DNA from: Owenia fusiformis
Lineage: Eukaryota; Annelida; Polychaeta; Sabellida; Oweniidae
NCBI GenBank assembly: GCA_903813345.2
Contig: CAIIXF020000008.1
Span: forward strand, 2,363,341-2,427,340
DNA: 64,000 nucleotides
Direction: 5' to 3'
The position numbers and the translations under genes were made by a program. Below, in pieces: positions 25,301 to 33,200 of the stretch. Positions within the stretch are counted from its first letter, which is position 1. Each line of letters starts with the position of its first letter. The notes beneath the pieces are model-generated. The model searched no databases, had not been told where the DNA came from, and worked only from the letters and a program-made list of their open reading frames with translations.

Positions 25301-25868
25301 TGCAATATATTGTCACATGGTAAGATTTTTTCACACATTGCAAGATTTTCTTCAGTATCAAGTAAAAGAATGCATTGATTTGTGAGGGAACCTTTTTGCA
25401 AGGGTTTTCAAGGTTTCACCTTTTGACATTTTTTTACCAGCATAAGCTCATGTCTTGCTATTACATTCTTTATGATAGATTTTATAGGTTTTCTCTCAAA
25501 TGCCAATTTTACTGAATCTAAGGTAGCCATTGATGATGTAATCTCATTAAGAAAACCTATATATGAAATACATTGTTGTGATTGGCTGGAATTTGGTATA
25601 TCCTGCCAAGCTACGTGTGACTATTTTTTGAGTATATGTATGGTCACAAAGTTTGACCATACATAACAAAAGATGGAATCTAAAATATCACTTTCTGCGA
25701 CTAGATTCCATATTTTCAAACATTGACTTTTCCGTTTTCCAGGTAGAAACACACCCAGCCTACAACATTGGTCTTGAAGCTGCTCTGAAGGCTGGCCAGT
25801 ATTTCAATGGACTACCTCATCCTCTAGCTCCAGAACATAGGCCCTTAGTGACTGAAATAGACCCTTAG
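1306..25868 (+). CDS. FNTB: Protein farnesyltransferase subunit beta, 13 coding exons
   Basis: This is the catalytic beta subunit of the cytosolic zinc enzyme that, with FNTA, attaches farnesyl to CaaX cysteines of Ras-like proteins and lamins. Exons: 1306-1392, 2405-2472, 2842-2917, 3228-3319, 3662-3808, 4170-4253, 6250-6336, 6722-6851, 7315-7447, 7923-7964, 10594-10663, 25009-25126, 25743-25868. Their lengths sum to 1260 nt (419 residues; human is 437), with GT/AG at every junction and no phase conflict. Diagnostic peptides are CLDASRPWLCYWILHSLELL, LAPTYAAVNALCILG, EAHGGYSFCG, FQGRTNKLVDGCYSFWQ (two zinc ligands, Asp and Cys) and DYYHTCYCLSGLSVAQHF (third ligand, His). Exon 1 is the least certain: its ATG opens 29 poorly conserved codons with a good Kozak-like context and correct phase. 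Intron 11 is 14.3 kb and hosts an antisense TRIM-like gene. AATAAA at 26005-26010 is a plausible poly(A) signal. Exons 5, 8 and 12 and the stop codon all lie in tandem duplications. Confidence 0.93.
1576..2003. mobile_element. Fold-back/MITE-like element in FNTB intron 1
   Basis: Two arms of about 65-70 bp face each other at 1576-1642 and 1933-2003. Both contain CACGGACTTGAGTCAA and CCATATAATTT(T/C)ACAAGGATTGG, in opposite orientation and with a few mismatches. The 290 bp between them has no open frame. This is the layout of a non-autonomous inverted-repeat DNA element. No target-site duplication was fixed. Confidence 0.7.
3721..3949 (+). repeat. 116-bp tandem duplication across the FNTB exon 5 donor
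   Basis: The last 88 nt of exon 5 and about 24 nt of the following intron (3721-3832) are repeated at 3837-3949 with roughly 90% identity. The second copy keeps the donor AG|GTATAT at 3924/3925, exactly 116 nt downstream of the proper donor at 3808/3809. Using the second donor would add 116 nt, which is not a multiple of three. Confidence 0.9.
4460..5960. repeat. Tandem array of about nine 126-167 bp units rich in AGGTCA half-sites
   Basis: This array fills most of FNTB intron 6 (4254-6249). The core TTTGACCTTCAATGACCTT recurs at about 4631, 4787, 4934, 5082, 5218, 5366, 5502, 5669 and 5787. Each unit contains the hairpin TGACCTTCTCAAGGTCA, followed by one or two further AGGTCA copies, then CAACTTGCTT, a T-run and CATCTACATGTTCTCAGAA. 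The first unit is preceded by GGCGTCTGTAACAA sequence. The same lead-in plus one unit occurs alone at 43555-43830, so the array is an expanded copy of a dispersed element. Confidence 0.9.
6626..6790 (+). repeat. 82-bp tandem duplication of the FNTB exon 8 acceptor and 5' part
   Basis: TATCATTTCAG plus the first ~65 nt of exon 8 occur twice, with acceptors at 6638-6639 and 6720-6721, exactly 82 bp apart and almost identical. The downstream copy leads into the rest of exon 8 and the donor at 6852. Splicing to the upstream acceptor would read through the second acceptor and stop after about 30 codons. Confidence 0.95.
8168..9262 (-). CDS. Intronless RING-NHL protein, C-terminus damaged
   Basis: This 364-residue gene has no intron and lies antisense within FNTB intron 10 (7965-10593). 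Residues 19-61 form a C3HC4 RING finger (Cys19, 22, 34, His36, Cys39, 42, 58, 61), which suggests an E3 ubiquitin ligase. There is no B-box or coiled coil. From about residue 120 the protein carries NHL-type beta-propeller blades, for example PQHIAVDANDNIAVSDW and PHGVCTEGNNIIVADWGNHR. The overall plan is TRIM2/3/32/71-like but shortened. The final blade breaks after RPWSVT: a different frame at about 8241-8275 encodes RFGDLFEVDFRK followed by a stop, which matches the end of the larger relative at 18488-21790. The annotated last ~40 residues therefore look like the product of a small deletion plus frameshift. The gene may be decaying or may have a new C-terminus. TTTATT at 8034-8039 is a possible antisense poly(A) signal. 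Confidence 0.8.
   Translation of the reverse strand: MASSHNNIKFDDFSDILECKICLKTLEDPKVLQCQHSFCLTCLKALVEKKKPAKQIPCPVCREIWDITIIGPQDLRTSFLVNKLMDILIKCQVYHTRPQDQKTIQKLQKIEGTNQWTNDLIVINTSKLVAVRPNCIQFYEDSFLINTIQGEYRGTKICDNNLAFAKVGMDTISIYDLDGNHLRDIKTPCKRLCAIAFNTKKEFVVSDIETKSIFHLDYQNGRKIACTEGNAKFGYPQHIAVDANDNIAVSDWKLDRIQVVNRDGNLQMQYGNDGPSESKLDAPHGVCTEGNNIIVADWGNHRVSLISHKGDLLRHLVKEEDGIYRPWSVTDLGIFLKLTLENDIIGLMPNKTYLMKGTSGFYLR
9480..9850. repeat. Diverged direct repeats in FNTB intron 10
   Basis: Four diverged copies of a motif like GCCTTRWGGRYATRGGAC, each followed by a 'TTCCAAGATGGCYRCT'-like tract, start near 9480, 9617, 9711 and 9783. Spacing is irregular (about 137, 94 and 72 bp). No coding potential was seen. 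It is probably an old tandem satellite fragment. Confidence 0.45.
10664..13650. other. Proximal part of FNTB intron 11, mostly featureless
   Basis: Non-coding AT-rich DNA. I see the fold-back element at 11357-11764 (listed separately), a 60-bp inverted repeat at about 11213-11271 with AGTGGGCA/TGCCCACT ends, and short direct repeats of CAAGTGGGTGCAAA type at 12025-12180. The open frames here are short and unconvincing. Confidence 0.6.
11357..11764. mobile_element. 408-bp element with 28-bp terminal inverted repeats
   Basis: The left end reads AAGGAGGGGGAGTTGTTTGT (continuing CGGATGAA) and the right end at 11737-11764 is its reverse complement with one mismatch. The interior is AT-rich with no gene. 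This is a MITE-like element in FNTB intron 11. Confidence 0.75.
13653..17756. mobile_element. 4.1-kb element with terminal inverted repeats over 500 bp long
   Basis: Left arm 13653-14178 and right arm about 17203-17756 are reverse complements over more than 500 bp. Both start GACAGGTTCCAATT and contain CAACGGGGTGGTCGTGAC and CCCTACCCCTGG. Both ends are flanked by TA (13651-13652 and 17757-17758), as expected for a TA target-site duplication. The 3-kb interior has no ORF above about 70 codons and no transposase motif that I could see. It is therefore a non-autonomous long-TIR element within FNTB intron 11. Confidence 0.85.
18488..21790 (-). CDS. Intronless TRIM-like RING/B-box/NHL protein with two 18-residue repeat arrays
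   Basis: This 1100-residue open frame is antisense in FNTB intron 11. Residues 13-55 are a C3HC4 RING (Cys13, 16, 28, His30, Cys33, 36, 52, 55). Residues 87-118 form a type-2 B-box (Cys87, His90, Cys99, Cys107, Cys110, His115, His118). A short, possibly helical stretch (about 125-210) replaces the usual long TRIM coiled coil. Residues ~248-480 hold 13 copies of an 18-residue unit like SVQSPMTYENPPSVLSDM. Residues ~546-730 hold a second, Gln/Met/Gly-rich array based on MGRQNIMGDQRIMGDQSA. NHL blades (about 850-1100) end the protein, with WPRYIAVSNNNNVIVSDW and WPEGMCTDGEHIIVADF clearly seen. It is a probable E3 ligase whose propeller binds RNA or protein in relatives such as TRIM71 and Brat. 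The ATG follows directly with the RING. TTTATT at 18363-18368 could be its poly(A) signal. It shares architecture with 8168-9262, so the two are probably duplicates or retrocopies of one family. Confidence 0.88.
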   Translation of the reverse strand: MASASIKEDLLECKICLGELTNPRFLPCHHSFCKHCVEGLILSNSGSTKIPCPTCREEWQVPPDGAASLKADFRSNKLKDLKVCAYCDNHPDKPLTMYCEADDSIICNTCLSLHHKEHMIYDIDVAAGHMYNQLSAKIRNYIARSRIAEVQRSRGIYIGQRDAEDVNMVTFWDRALTGLEAHKDKGNNIELLKDCIRLKGHEIPNLDQQTPSGSQSRSSNNRGSASLDQEVLGPQSNPDISSSTSDVNVQSSVTYENPPSVLSDMNVQSQMTNENPPSVLSDMSVQSPMIYENPPSVFSDMSVQSPMTYENPQSVISDMSVQSPMTYENPPSVLSDMSVQSPMTYENPPSVLSDMSVQSPMTYENPPSVISDMSVQSPMTYENPPSVLSDMSVQSPMAYENPPSVLSDMSVQSPMTYENPPSVQSDMSVQSPMTYENPPSVQSDMSVQSPMTYENPLSVQSNMSVQNPMAYDIPPSAHSETTVQCPSNKQDLNIDGHIHRSIQPKKDKNQNLRMLLGKRKIQNAGNYQSVIGNQSGMIGQNIESRQGARREQNTMGGQGITGDQSSMGRQNIMGDQRTMGDQSAMGRQNIMGDQRIMGNQSALERQNTMGGQGVMVDQSAMGRQNIMGDQRIIGDQSAMGRQNIMGDQRIMGDQSALGRQNTIGDQWRIGDQYATRRQNIMVDQRTSDWIAMGGKNIMDDQGRTGNQRRMPDELISGGESIMSGQNRMSGQGRMGDQARMSNQRMIDAQERTANQSRNNDQVAKCHQSAMGYSESIISSQTRLDNQSRQINRKNQSVTSQGNISQVATSINSTSVPPVSSLTGFYSTQRIPGSMRLRKPKIKKIDLKGSKQSFLNSINDVVAIDAQRLVIIRYECVEIYHNLNLFKTIQKEMRCVTLTPDNYLAFTSGWWSGGGGSGVINIYTQDGQHERDITTTFTNLYGIACNSDGKLVVSDLNTKTISHINYHTGEVLHTTSDTQLFGWPRYIAVSNNNNVIVSDWQRNCITVVSRQGRKLLQYGTHGSGEGELNWPEGMCTDGEHIIVADFLNDRVSLISSEGNFLQHLFTKDDGLYHPMAVTIDHEGNLLVGDFRGQLFEVKYKY
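19590..20160 (-). repeat. Second 18-bp/54-bp coding repeat array
   Basis: This array encodes the Gln/Gly/Met-rich tract of the TRIM-like gene. The base unit is six residues (MGDQxx, 18 bp). It is organised into 54-bp higher-order units (GRQNIMGDQRIMGDQSAM type) that degrade toward the NHL side. The sequence is unrelated to the neighbouring Ser/Pro array despite the identical 18-residue period. Confidence 0.9.
20345..21060 (-). repeat. 54-bp coding minisatellite, 13 units
   Basis: This lies inside the TRIM-like gene. Each 54-bp unit encodes an 18-residue Ser/Pro/Met/Tyr block. Central units differ by only a few bases. Variation is concentrated at the residue before SDM (Leu, Ile, Phe or Gln), and units degrade at both edges, the usual pattern of an array expanding from its middle. 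The antisense strand is also open because 54 is a multiple of three, but shows no protein-like features. Confidence 0.95.
21791..22920. promoter_or_regulatory. Upstream region of the TRIM-like gene, no further gene seen
   Basis: About 1.1 kb of AT-rich DNA upstream of the minus-strand start at 21790. It probably contains the promoter and any 5'UTR intron of that gene, but I cannot point to a specific element. The plus-strand open frames here (for example from 21911) look random. Confidence 0.35.
22921..23070 (-). repeat. Single inverted copy of the 145-bp GTGTGAT-family unit
   Basis: The segment carrying TATCAAGTTCTAGAGCTGAT, GTGGCCATCTTGTTTTCTGG and CGATGGTGTGATCTC is the reverse complement of the units arrayed at 28631-29509, including their terminal ATCACACCATC. 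It is a solo relative of that element within FNTB intron 11. Confidence 0.75.
23411..25080 (+). repeat. Eighteen 94-bp copies of the FNTB exon 12 acceptor and exon
   Basis: Exon-like starts after CCAG occur at 23411, 23505, 23599 and so on to 25009, exactly 17 steps of 94 bp with no indel. Each unit has about 72 nt of exon (CCCAGGGACTACTACCACAC onward, encoding RDYYHTCYCLSGLSVAQHF) and about 22 nt of acceptor tract (TTTGTATATGTATATTCCAG). Units differ by a few substitutions (CTTAG/TTTCAG, TCTGT/TGCCT). Only the last copy continues into unique exon sequence and the donor at 25126/25127. Reading from any earlier copy reaches a stop in the next copy. Confidence 0.97.
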
Positions 25869-25943
25869 TAACTGAAATAGACCCTTAGTAACTCAGCTAG
25901 CCACATTAGTTATTCAATAAGACCCTTAGTTAATGATCTAGAC
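25842..25943 (+). repeat. 20-bp tandem repeat carrying the FNTB stop codon
   Basis: CCCTTAGTRACTGAAATAGA repeats with an exact 20-bp period at 25842, 25862 and 25882, with a diverged copy at 25923. The first copy is read as CCC TTA GTG. Because 20 is not a multiple of three, the second copy is read CCT TAG, which makes the FNTB stop at 25866-25868. Confidence 0.9.
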
Positions 25944-26004
25944 TCATTACATTGTAGTTACTCAACTTGACTTGGTTCCTTGACTGGAGCCCGAATTGTC
26001 ATAA

Positions 26005-26010
26005 AATAAA
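26005..26010 (+). terminator. Candidate FNTB poly(A) signal
   Basis: A canonical AATAAA lies 137 nt downstream of the FNTB stop codon. Other AATAAA-like sites occur further on, so this is the first rather than the proven site. Confidence 0.4.
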
Positions 26011-26677
26011 ATTCATTGGTACATAATTACATGTAAGACTCTGGACGAAGCATCTAATGTACTGTAATGGGGATCTGATCGGGACTGATGTAATTTTATA
26101 TTCTAGGAGAGACTCATTGAGATACCAGGGTTCTGTACATATGGGATATTAATGTCTTGTCCACATACAAGGGTCCCACACAGTGAAACATGTGTATTGA
26201 AGGAACATTACAAGTAGAATTTTAAGCACTGTATGTCAAGCCAAAAGAAACCTTAGATATAGTTGTTTCATGATTCTGTATCAGCTTAACCTTTGTTGCT
26301 TTGCATTCCAATATAATAGAGATGCCAGTAGTGATAAATGTAATTTTAATTTAAGATTGTGATATTAATAATTCGTTATTTGATAATAATATCATTATAT
26401 CATATTTGAGTTGCATAGTGGATATACAAACTTGCATTTAAAATGTGGTTTTAAAAATTATTTTTCCACTTCAATTTTTTTTATTACGGAACACATTTCA
26501 AATGATATTTAGTATCATAATGTAAGAGTAGATGTTCACTGAATCTTCTTTCAAGTATATAGGTATCTGAGACCATCATTTTTATGCTAGTCTCAGATAG
26601 GTATCTATATTGTCTACATGTTCAATGCAATGTTAAAAGAGATACCAAGTAGACTTAGTGGTGAAACTAGTGGAATC

Positions 26678-26736
26678 TACAGGGTGTCCATAGTCCTTTT
26701 ATGATTACAATATAAAAAGACTATGAACACCCTGTA
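26678..26736. mobile_element. 59-bp hairpin MITE
   Basis: TACAGGGTGTCCATAGTC at the left and its near-perfect reverse complement GACTATGAACACCCTGTA at the right flank a 23-bp centre. TACAGGGTGT ends with terminal TA are typical of mariner-derived miniatures. A longer element with related ends lies at 60179-63311. Confidence 0.7.
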
Positions 26737-26739
26737 TAT

Positions 26740-28620
26740 CTAAATGTTGCAGTATTGCATAAAAACTGACTTTAACGATTTATCACTACCAGGAAGTGTT
26801 TATCCACTTTAAACTTTTTAATTCATTGAACAGAATCTACAGGATGTATCTTTATTATTGTTATGATGAATAATGGATGTTTGAAGAATAATCATAAAGA
26901 ATTGTGTAACTATAAAATAAGGCTGAGAGACTTGTCATCTTATAAAAAAATATTTATTTTAGTGAGTGTGTTCAAATCCTTTTCCAGTTGTAAAACAACA
27001 GAAGAGACATTTCTTTGGGGGAATAAAAAGTCATATTTTGGAAATTGAGAACCACTTTTGTGATGAGAATATAGAGCATCAGAGATGTAATCGGGAGGAT
27101 GTTGGTTTAATCCCCACCGAGGTGGAGTGACTTCATATCACATCACATCAAATGAAATAAATTTTGCAAAGGAAATTTTCAATTTTCTAAAATGTGATTT
27201 ACCATGGACAGTAAAACAATAATCATTCATATTCATGTTGTAATGAATTAATGCCATGTTACTTGATATTGTCTTGTGAAGACTATAATTAAATGTTCTT
27301 AAATAAATAAACGATGTACATGTAATAACAACAAATCTCATGTAGCCTATTCTTCAGCCAGGTATTTTGCAGGGTATATTCTTTTTCATGACACTTCAAG
27401 TGCTATGTCATCATCCTGTGCTGCCCTGTGTGGGTACAGGCGGGTAAGTATACTACATAATTCTTGTCTTGTCATAAAAATTCCAGGAAAACTACTTATC
27501 TGTTGAACTTGAAATTTTTACAAATGAAAGAACATATTAGTGCCATGATTAGGTTTAAATGATGAGGTTTTGGCCATGTTGGGTGAATTACATTGTGGCT
27601 ATTTTGTTTTTCAAGATTCCCGAAGACAGAAGTTACAATATGGTCAATACAACCCCACATTTTTATGAGTCCCTAATACCGACCTCATGCATACACACAT
27701 TGCATGGAGAAACCCAGGTTACACACATTGCATGGAGAAACCCAGGTTACACAAAATGTCTAAAAGAAACTGCAGCTTCCTGAGCATATGTACCAAAACA
27801 TTCAAATTGCAAATCAACCAATGACTTTTCTTGCGAAATGTATAGCTTATTGGTATGGGGGCTAAGTCAGGATATAGAAACAGGTGAAACAAAAATTCAG
27901 ATAGACTGCATTTCAGTTTCAGTTGAAAAAATGTTTGCATTGATCCTGTTCTGTAAAATTTTCATGAGGCAATTGCCTCGTCTGCCTCATATTTGGCTAT
28001 ACCCATGCTTACGAAGTAAACACTGTTTCACTGGAGATTTAAAGAACATGCGTGTGGCTAATTGATAGACAACAGGAAGCTTTATGCCAGATGTCACCTT
28101 ATTTTGACAGTGTAAGGAGGAATTATGAAACGAAAAAGACAAAACACATTATTTCATTGTACAAATATACATATATTTACAACTACTCTCACTTATAAGT
28201 GAAAACACAGATCACTTCTTGAACAATAAAATCAAAATTGTTCTAAATTCTAAAACTAATCAGGCCACATCAACATAAACTTAGGGTTTCAGGACCTCTT
28301 TTGAAGAGAATGTTTTGTGGAAACCTAAAAAATTAATGTTATTGGCCTATGTTCAATACATTTAAACGTCACTAAAATATGCCTTACTAACCATCTAATA
28401 GTATTACATATTGTCAATGGCTAAATGTTGAACATTTGACACCCGGTGAAATATTCTGTGAAATTTATGCCATGCTTTGTCACAGGACATCTTTAGTGCA
28501 CTAGATTGCCTTTGTAAATGCAGCTGACATATTTAGTACTCTTATTTATGTGAGAATGAGTCAAATGTTAAATCTGGGACAAATCACAATCTTCCAGCCA
28601 AGTTTAAAACAAGGCACAGG
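26740..28620. other. FNTB-MAX spacer, no gene seen
   Basis: Between the 59-bp hairpin and the satellite element I find only short random frames and one 29-bp direct duplication (CACATTGCATGGAGAAACCC type) at about 27693-27750. A diverged relative of the 22.8-kb sequence occurs near 27475-27605 (ATTCCAGGAAAACTACTTAT). Confidence 0.5.
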
Positions 28621-28631
28621 ACGTGAACGAG

Positions 28632-29509
28632 ATCACACCATCAAATAGGCATATCATGTACAGGAAATCCGATGAGCAGTTTTCCTGAAATGGCAATGAC
28701 AAGATTTTTCGAAAAACCTTAAAAATGGCCACCAGAAAACAAGATGGCCGCCCAAAAGTTAATCAGCTCTAGTACTCGATATCCTCTATCATCTGTGCGA
28801 ATTTGAAGGAAATCCGATGAGTGGTTTTCCTAAATTGGCGATGACAAGATTTTTTCGAAAAAACTTCAAATGGCCACCAGAAAACAAGATGGCTGCCACA
28901 AAGTTAATCAGCTCTAGTACTTGATATCCTCTATCATTTGTGTAAATTTGAAGGAAATCCGATGAGCGGTTTTCCTGAAATGGCGATGACAAGATTTTTC
29001 GAAAAACCTTCAAAATGGCCACCAGAAAACAAGATGGCCACCCAAAAGTTAATCAGCTCTAGTACTTGATATCCTCTATCATGTGTGTAAATTTGAAGGA
29101 AATCCGATGAGCGGATTTTCTGAAATGGCGATGACAAGATTTTTCGAAAAATCTTCAATCTTCTGGCTGCCAGAAAAATCTTCTGGCTGCCAGAAAACAA
29201 GATGGCCACCCAAAAGTTAATCAGCTCTAGTACTTGATATCCTCTATCATTTGTGGTAATTTGAAGGAAATCCAATGAGCGGTTTTCCTGAAATGGCGAT
29301 GACAAGATTTTTCGAAAAACCTTCAAAATGGCCGCCAGAAAACAAGATGGCCACCCAAAAGTTAATCAGTTCTAGTACTTCATATGCTCTATCATCTCTG
29401 CGAATTTGGAGAAAATCTGATGAGCAGTTTTCCTTAAACGGCGATGACAAAAAGCGGGACGATCACGCCCACGACCAGTATGACGACTATATCCCACCGA
29501 TGGTGTGAT
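28632..29509. mobile_element. TIR-flanked satellite element with six 145-bp units
   Basis: The outer ends are ATCACACCATC (28632-28642) and GATGGTGTGAT (29499-29509), an 11-bp terminal inverted repeat. Between them, units starting GGAAATCCGATGAGCGG lie at about 28663, 28808, 28953, 29099, 29266 and 29410. Each unit contains AAGATGGCCACC and AGCTCTAGTACTTGATATCC. A 22-bp internal duplication (CTTCTGGCTGCCAGAAAA type) enlarges the fourth unit. The open frames crossing the units are repeat artefacts. Confidence 0.85.
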
Positions 29510-29599
29510 AAAAATACAAGTCGCAATATTTAGGTAATCAAAGAGACCCAAGAGACATCTGTGGTAATCAGCTCATCATGTAATGTAAAATTAACAGAA

Positions 29600-30180
29600 A
29601 AACATATACTGTGAAACCTGTAAAGAGAAGCACCTCTAAAAGTGGAACATCTCTGTTAGTGGAACATTTTTCCAAGACCAACTGACTTAATGTTAAATGA
29701 ACCTCCAAAAGTGAAACACTTTTTAGAGGTACCAAAGGTGTTCCGCTAAGACAGGTTTAACCGTACTTATACTGGCTGGGTTGGTCTCCCACAGGTTCCC
29801 TGTACATGTATTAAGCAGTACATGTTCTTGACTACCCATTCTATCATTGCCACATTATTTCTATGGATTTGTTCTCTTGGATGCCAAGCCTGTATATCAA
29901 ACTTGTTCATTTTATATCCTTAGACAGCTATATCTTCGAATAATTGCTGTGCCTTTAAATAGACACAATTATATATGCATCTTCGATACATTCTGCTGCC
30001 TGAGTGGACGCAATACACCCTCCTAGACACCAAAGTATACCTTAGATAGGTGAATTGGTGTACACTATAAACATGTACACTTAAATATATCTTAGATACA
30101 TTCTGCTGCCTATGAGTGGACGCAGTACACCCTCCTAGACACTCAGCTATATCTTTTTTAGGTATATACTTTGCTGCCTT
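29600..30180. repeat. Short dispersed repeats downstream of MAX
   Basis: Positions 29610-29760 carry CCTGTAAAGAGAAGCACCTC-type sequence with complementary ends (AAACCTGT/ACAGGTTT), resembling pieces at 48112 and 54970. Positions 29985-30030 and 30094-30141 are a direct duplication containing GATACATTCTGCTGCC and ACACCCTCCTAGACAC. The latter probably lies in the MAX 3'UTR or just past it. Confidence 0.5.
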
Positions 30181-30292
30181 AAGATGGACACCAGGCCCAA
30201 TCTTTACCATCCAACACAGAATATTACATTATAACTCCCATTTATCGTCACATTCAGAGTCCAGCCTGAGAGATGAATTGAGGAAGTCGTTG

Positions 30293-33200
30293 TCATTTCG
30301 TTTTTTGTTTTTTCCTCGCACGTCCTTGAGGTTCGTCTTCAGAACTTTCTGAAGTTGAAATTGTCACCTCTTTGGATGTAGACTGGGCAAAACTGCTAAC
30401 GTTTTTAGTCTTTTCTAAGCCACGGACTGAAACAACAAATATTTTTTTCATAAGATAAACATAATAGATGGTAATGCTACACTTTGTCAGATTCTAATTT
30501 TTTAAATTTCATTTTAGACTGAAGTATGGATTCGCAGTGAATTCATAATCATATAACATATCTTAGATAGGTTGTGAACATTTCTGTTTTCAACTGTTTA
30601 ATTTATTGTTAATTATTGACATGGTCGTCGGTCTAAGCAATTTGGCCCAGCCGGAGGAAGCCTGACCTGAGGCCACCAGACACACCCTTACCAATAACCT
30701 TATCAGGTCAAATATGTGAAATTATATTACTGTATGACATGAGAAAGCTCACAACTGCGTCTAATTATTGACAATGTACAATTACAGCCCATTCTGACTT
30801 TTGTCCCGAACCAATTTGGCTCAGCATGACGAAGCCTGACTTGAGGGCCGCACAACCCACCCATACAACTGACCAACCTGAGCCATCAGTTGATTTATAT
30901 ATCAATTTATCCCATACTTAGACGTGTTACAGGTACATAAAGCCGGTTTGTAAAAACTTATATTTTCATCAGCGGGCAGATATAGCTTTACGTCCCGCTC
31001 CGAGCGGGCAGATATAGTATATCTGCCCGCTACGTCATAATGGAGAATACACAGACAATCGGGATCTGTTTGATGGTTTAAAAAGGGAAGGAGCATCCGC
31101 TTAATCGATCAAAAAATCGAGAAAATAAATGTGGGAATATTTGAGAGAACAGTAGAATCCGCCCACGGCCAAGAAAACAAAACTGGACATGAATATTCTA
31201 AAATATTTCCACGATTGAACAATGTGAACCAGATGACCAAGATTGGTATGGGATAAACATATTATCCTATAGTCGGTTCAGGATATTGGGATTATCCCTT
31301 GGCCAATATAATATATTTTCCCTCGGGACCTATTATATTGGCCTCGGGATAATCCCAATATCCTGAACCTCATATAGGATAATCTCTATATACACCTCTT
31401 ACCTTGATTTTCTAAAATTGAATTTTGCCTTCTAAGATCATCAATATCTTGCTGATGTGTTGTATTTTTTCGGGTCATAAACTGGATGTAGTCGGATGCC
31501 TGCTTCAGGATTTGAGCTCTTGAGGCCTGCAATTAAACAACATTCCAATATGTATCGCTGTGAAAAAAGAGGTATTAACAGTATTACCACACATTGTAAT
31601 AATATGTATTAATAGGCATCAACATGTACAATATGTACTGTAGTATTATCATTATACACTATGTATCATTGTGGATAATGTAATAAGGTGTACAATATGT
31701 ATATTGATTGTATTGAATATAATAGGGATCAACATGTGTGAGATGTACTATTAAATGTGCATTTTTGAATATTAGCAGCATGTACAGTATGTATAAACAT
31801 ATAAAATATGTAGCATTAACGTGTACAATATGTATTAACATGTACAATTCATATCAATATGCACTACAGTCAGTAAGAGTGAAGATTATGTTGAATGACA
31901 GCCTTTCAATTTTTGAACGGTGTACTCAATATATTATTCTAAGCAATCTAAGGTCAAATATATGGGAGTGGAAACCTTTAGTTAAAAGGATTAGTGAACA
32001 ATAGTACATTGTATAATCTAGTTTAACCAGCCAAGTCTAGTACACGGACAGAAATGTTTAGAAAATATATACTTTGATAAAAATATGATATACTTGACAA
32101 GATAGTACTGTACATAGAAGATATCCTACGATTTATTAGATATGTTTTAGCTATAAATGGATATGATAGCTGCACAAGTCAGATTGCAGATAGCGATATC
32201 CATGAGTGAACAAAATCATATCATGAGTAAATCATAGGATATCCTTTTTATTCCATAGTTAATGGGTGCTTGTTAAATATTTCCAATGTCTGTTTGGCAA
32301 TTATAGTAAAATTCACCTCATTTTGAATCAAGTAACAAAAATATGTTAAACATCAGGCGCCATCTCATGGTTTAATTTTAGTATTAAAATACTGGTTTTA
32401 TTCAACATGATATCTTTTGGCTATCAATTTCATAGTAACTATAGAATAACATTGAATTGTGCTTATTACAATTATAATTCATCAGTTTCAGAAAAACCTG
32501 AGTTGAGCTGTTGTCATCTACCATTATGTTTAAAGAGACTTAATTTTATTTAATGAAACCATTTTTATACTAACTTATTTTATACTCTGAATTAAATTAT
32601 TTCTTTAGTTGATATTTTCACTGTTAAGCTGTAAAATGGCAGCACTGTTAGTGATAATTTGTAAACTCCAAGTCCAATCATAAAAAAATCAGTTTATTTA
32701 TTTCCATCCAAAATTGATCAATAACATATGAACTAAATGATAATTTCTGTACCTCATAATCCATAAATTCACATCTTGCCATGCTTCAACCAGCAAAATA
32801 GAAATCTATACACAATTACAGTTTAAAAAGCCTAAATTCCATCACGTCCTGTAGCTGGTTGACAAACCTTCAGATGAATGAGCATAAGTTATTGAATGCT
32901 TGTTGGTTATATAAGGTATACAATATACAGCATCCCCTTGAGGGAGTTGAAACGGTCAGTCTCTGACCTTACTTGCCCGAGTGTTACATAATTTTACCCA
33001 AGACAATAAATAATAAATAACAATTAAATATGAAGGTAAATCCAAATTTTACATAGCATTTTTAGTTATTATGTCCATAATATTACAGCCTTTATATTTA
33101 ATTAAAAAATTGAAGTAATACTTTAGTAAACTCTTGATATAGAAAATAAAAATAATTCATATGTGAAGTATACTTCATTTAATCAATCTATTGCCAATAT

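Noticed and set aside
28789-29450. Minus-strand ORFs with FRKILSSPFQENRSSDFLQI repeats
   Set aside because: They follow the 145-bp satellite units exactly, change frame at unit joints and have no recognisable domain.
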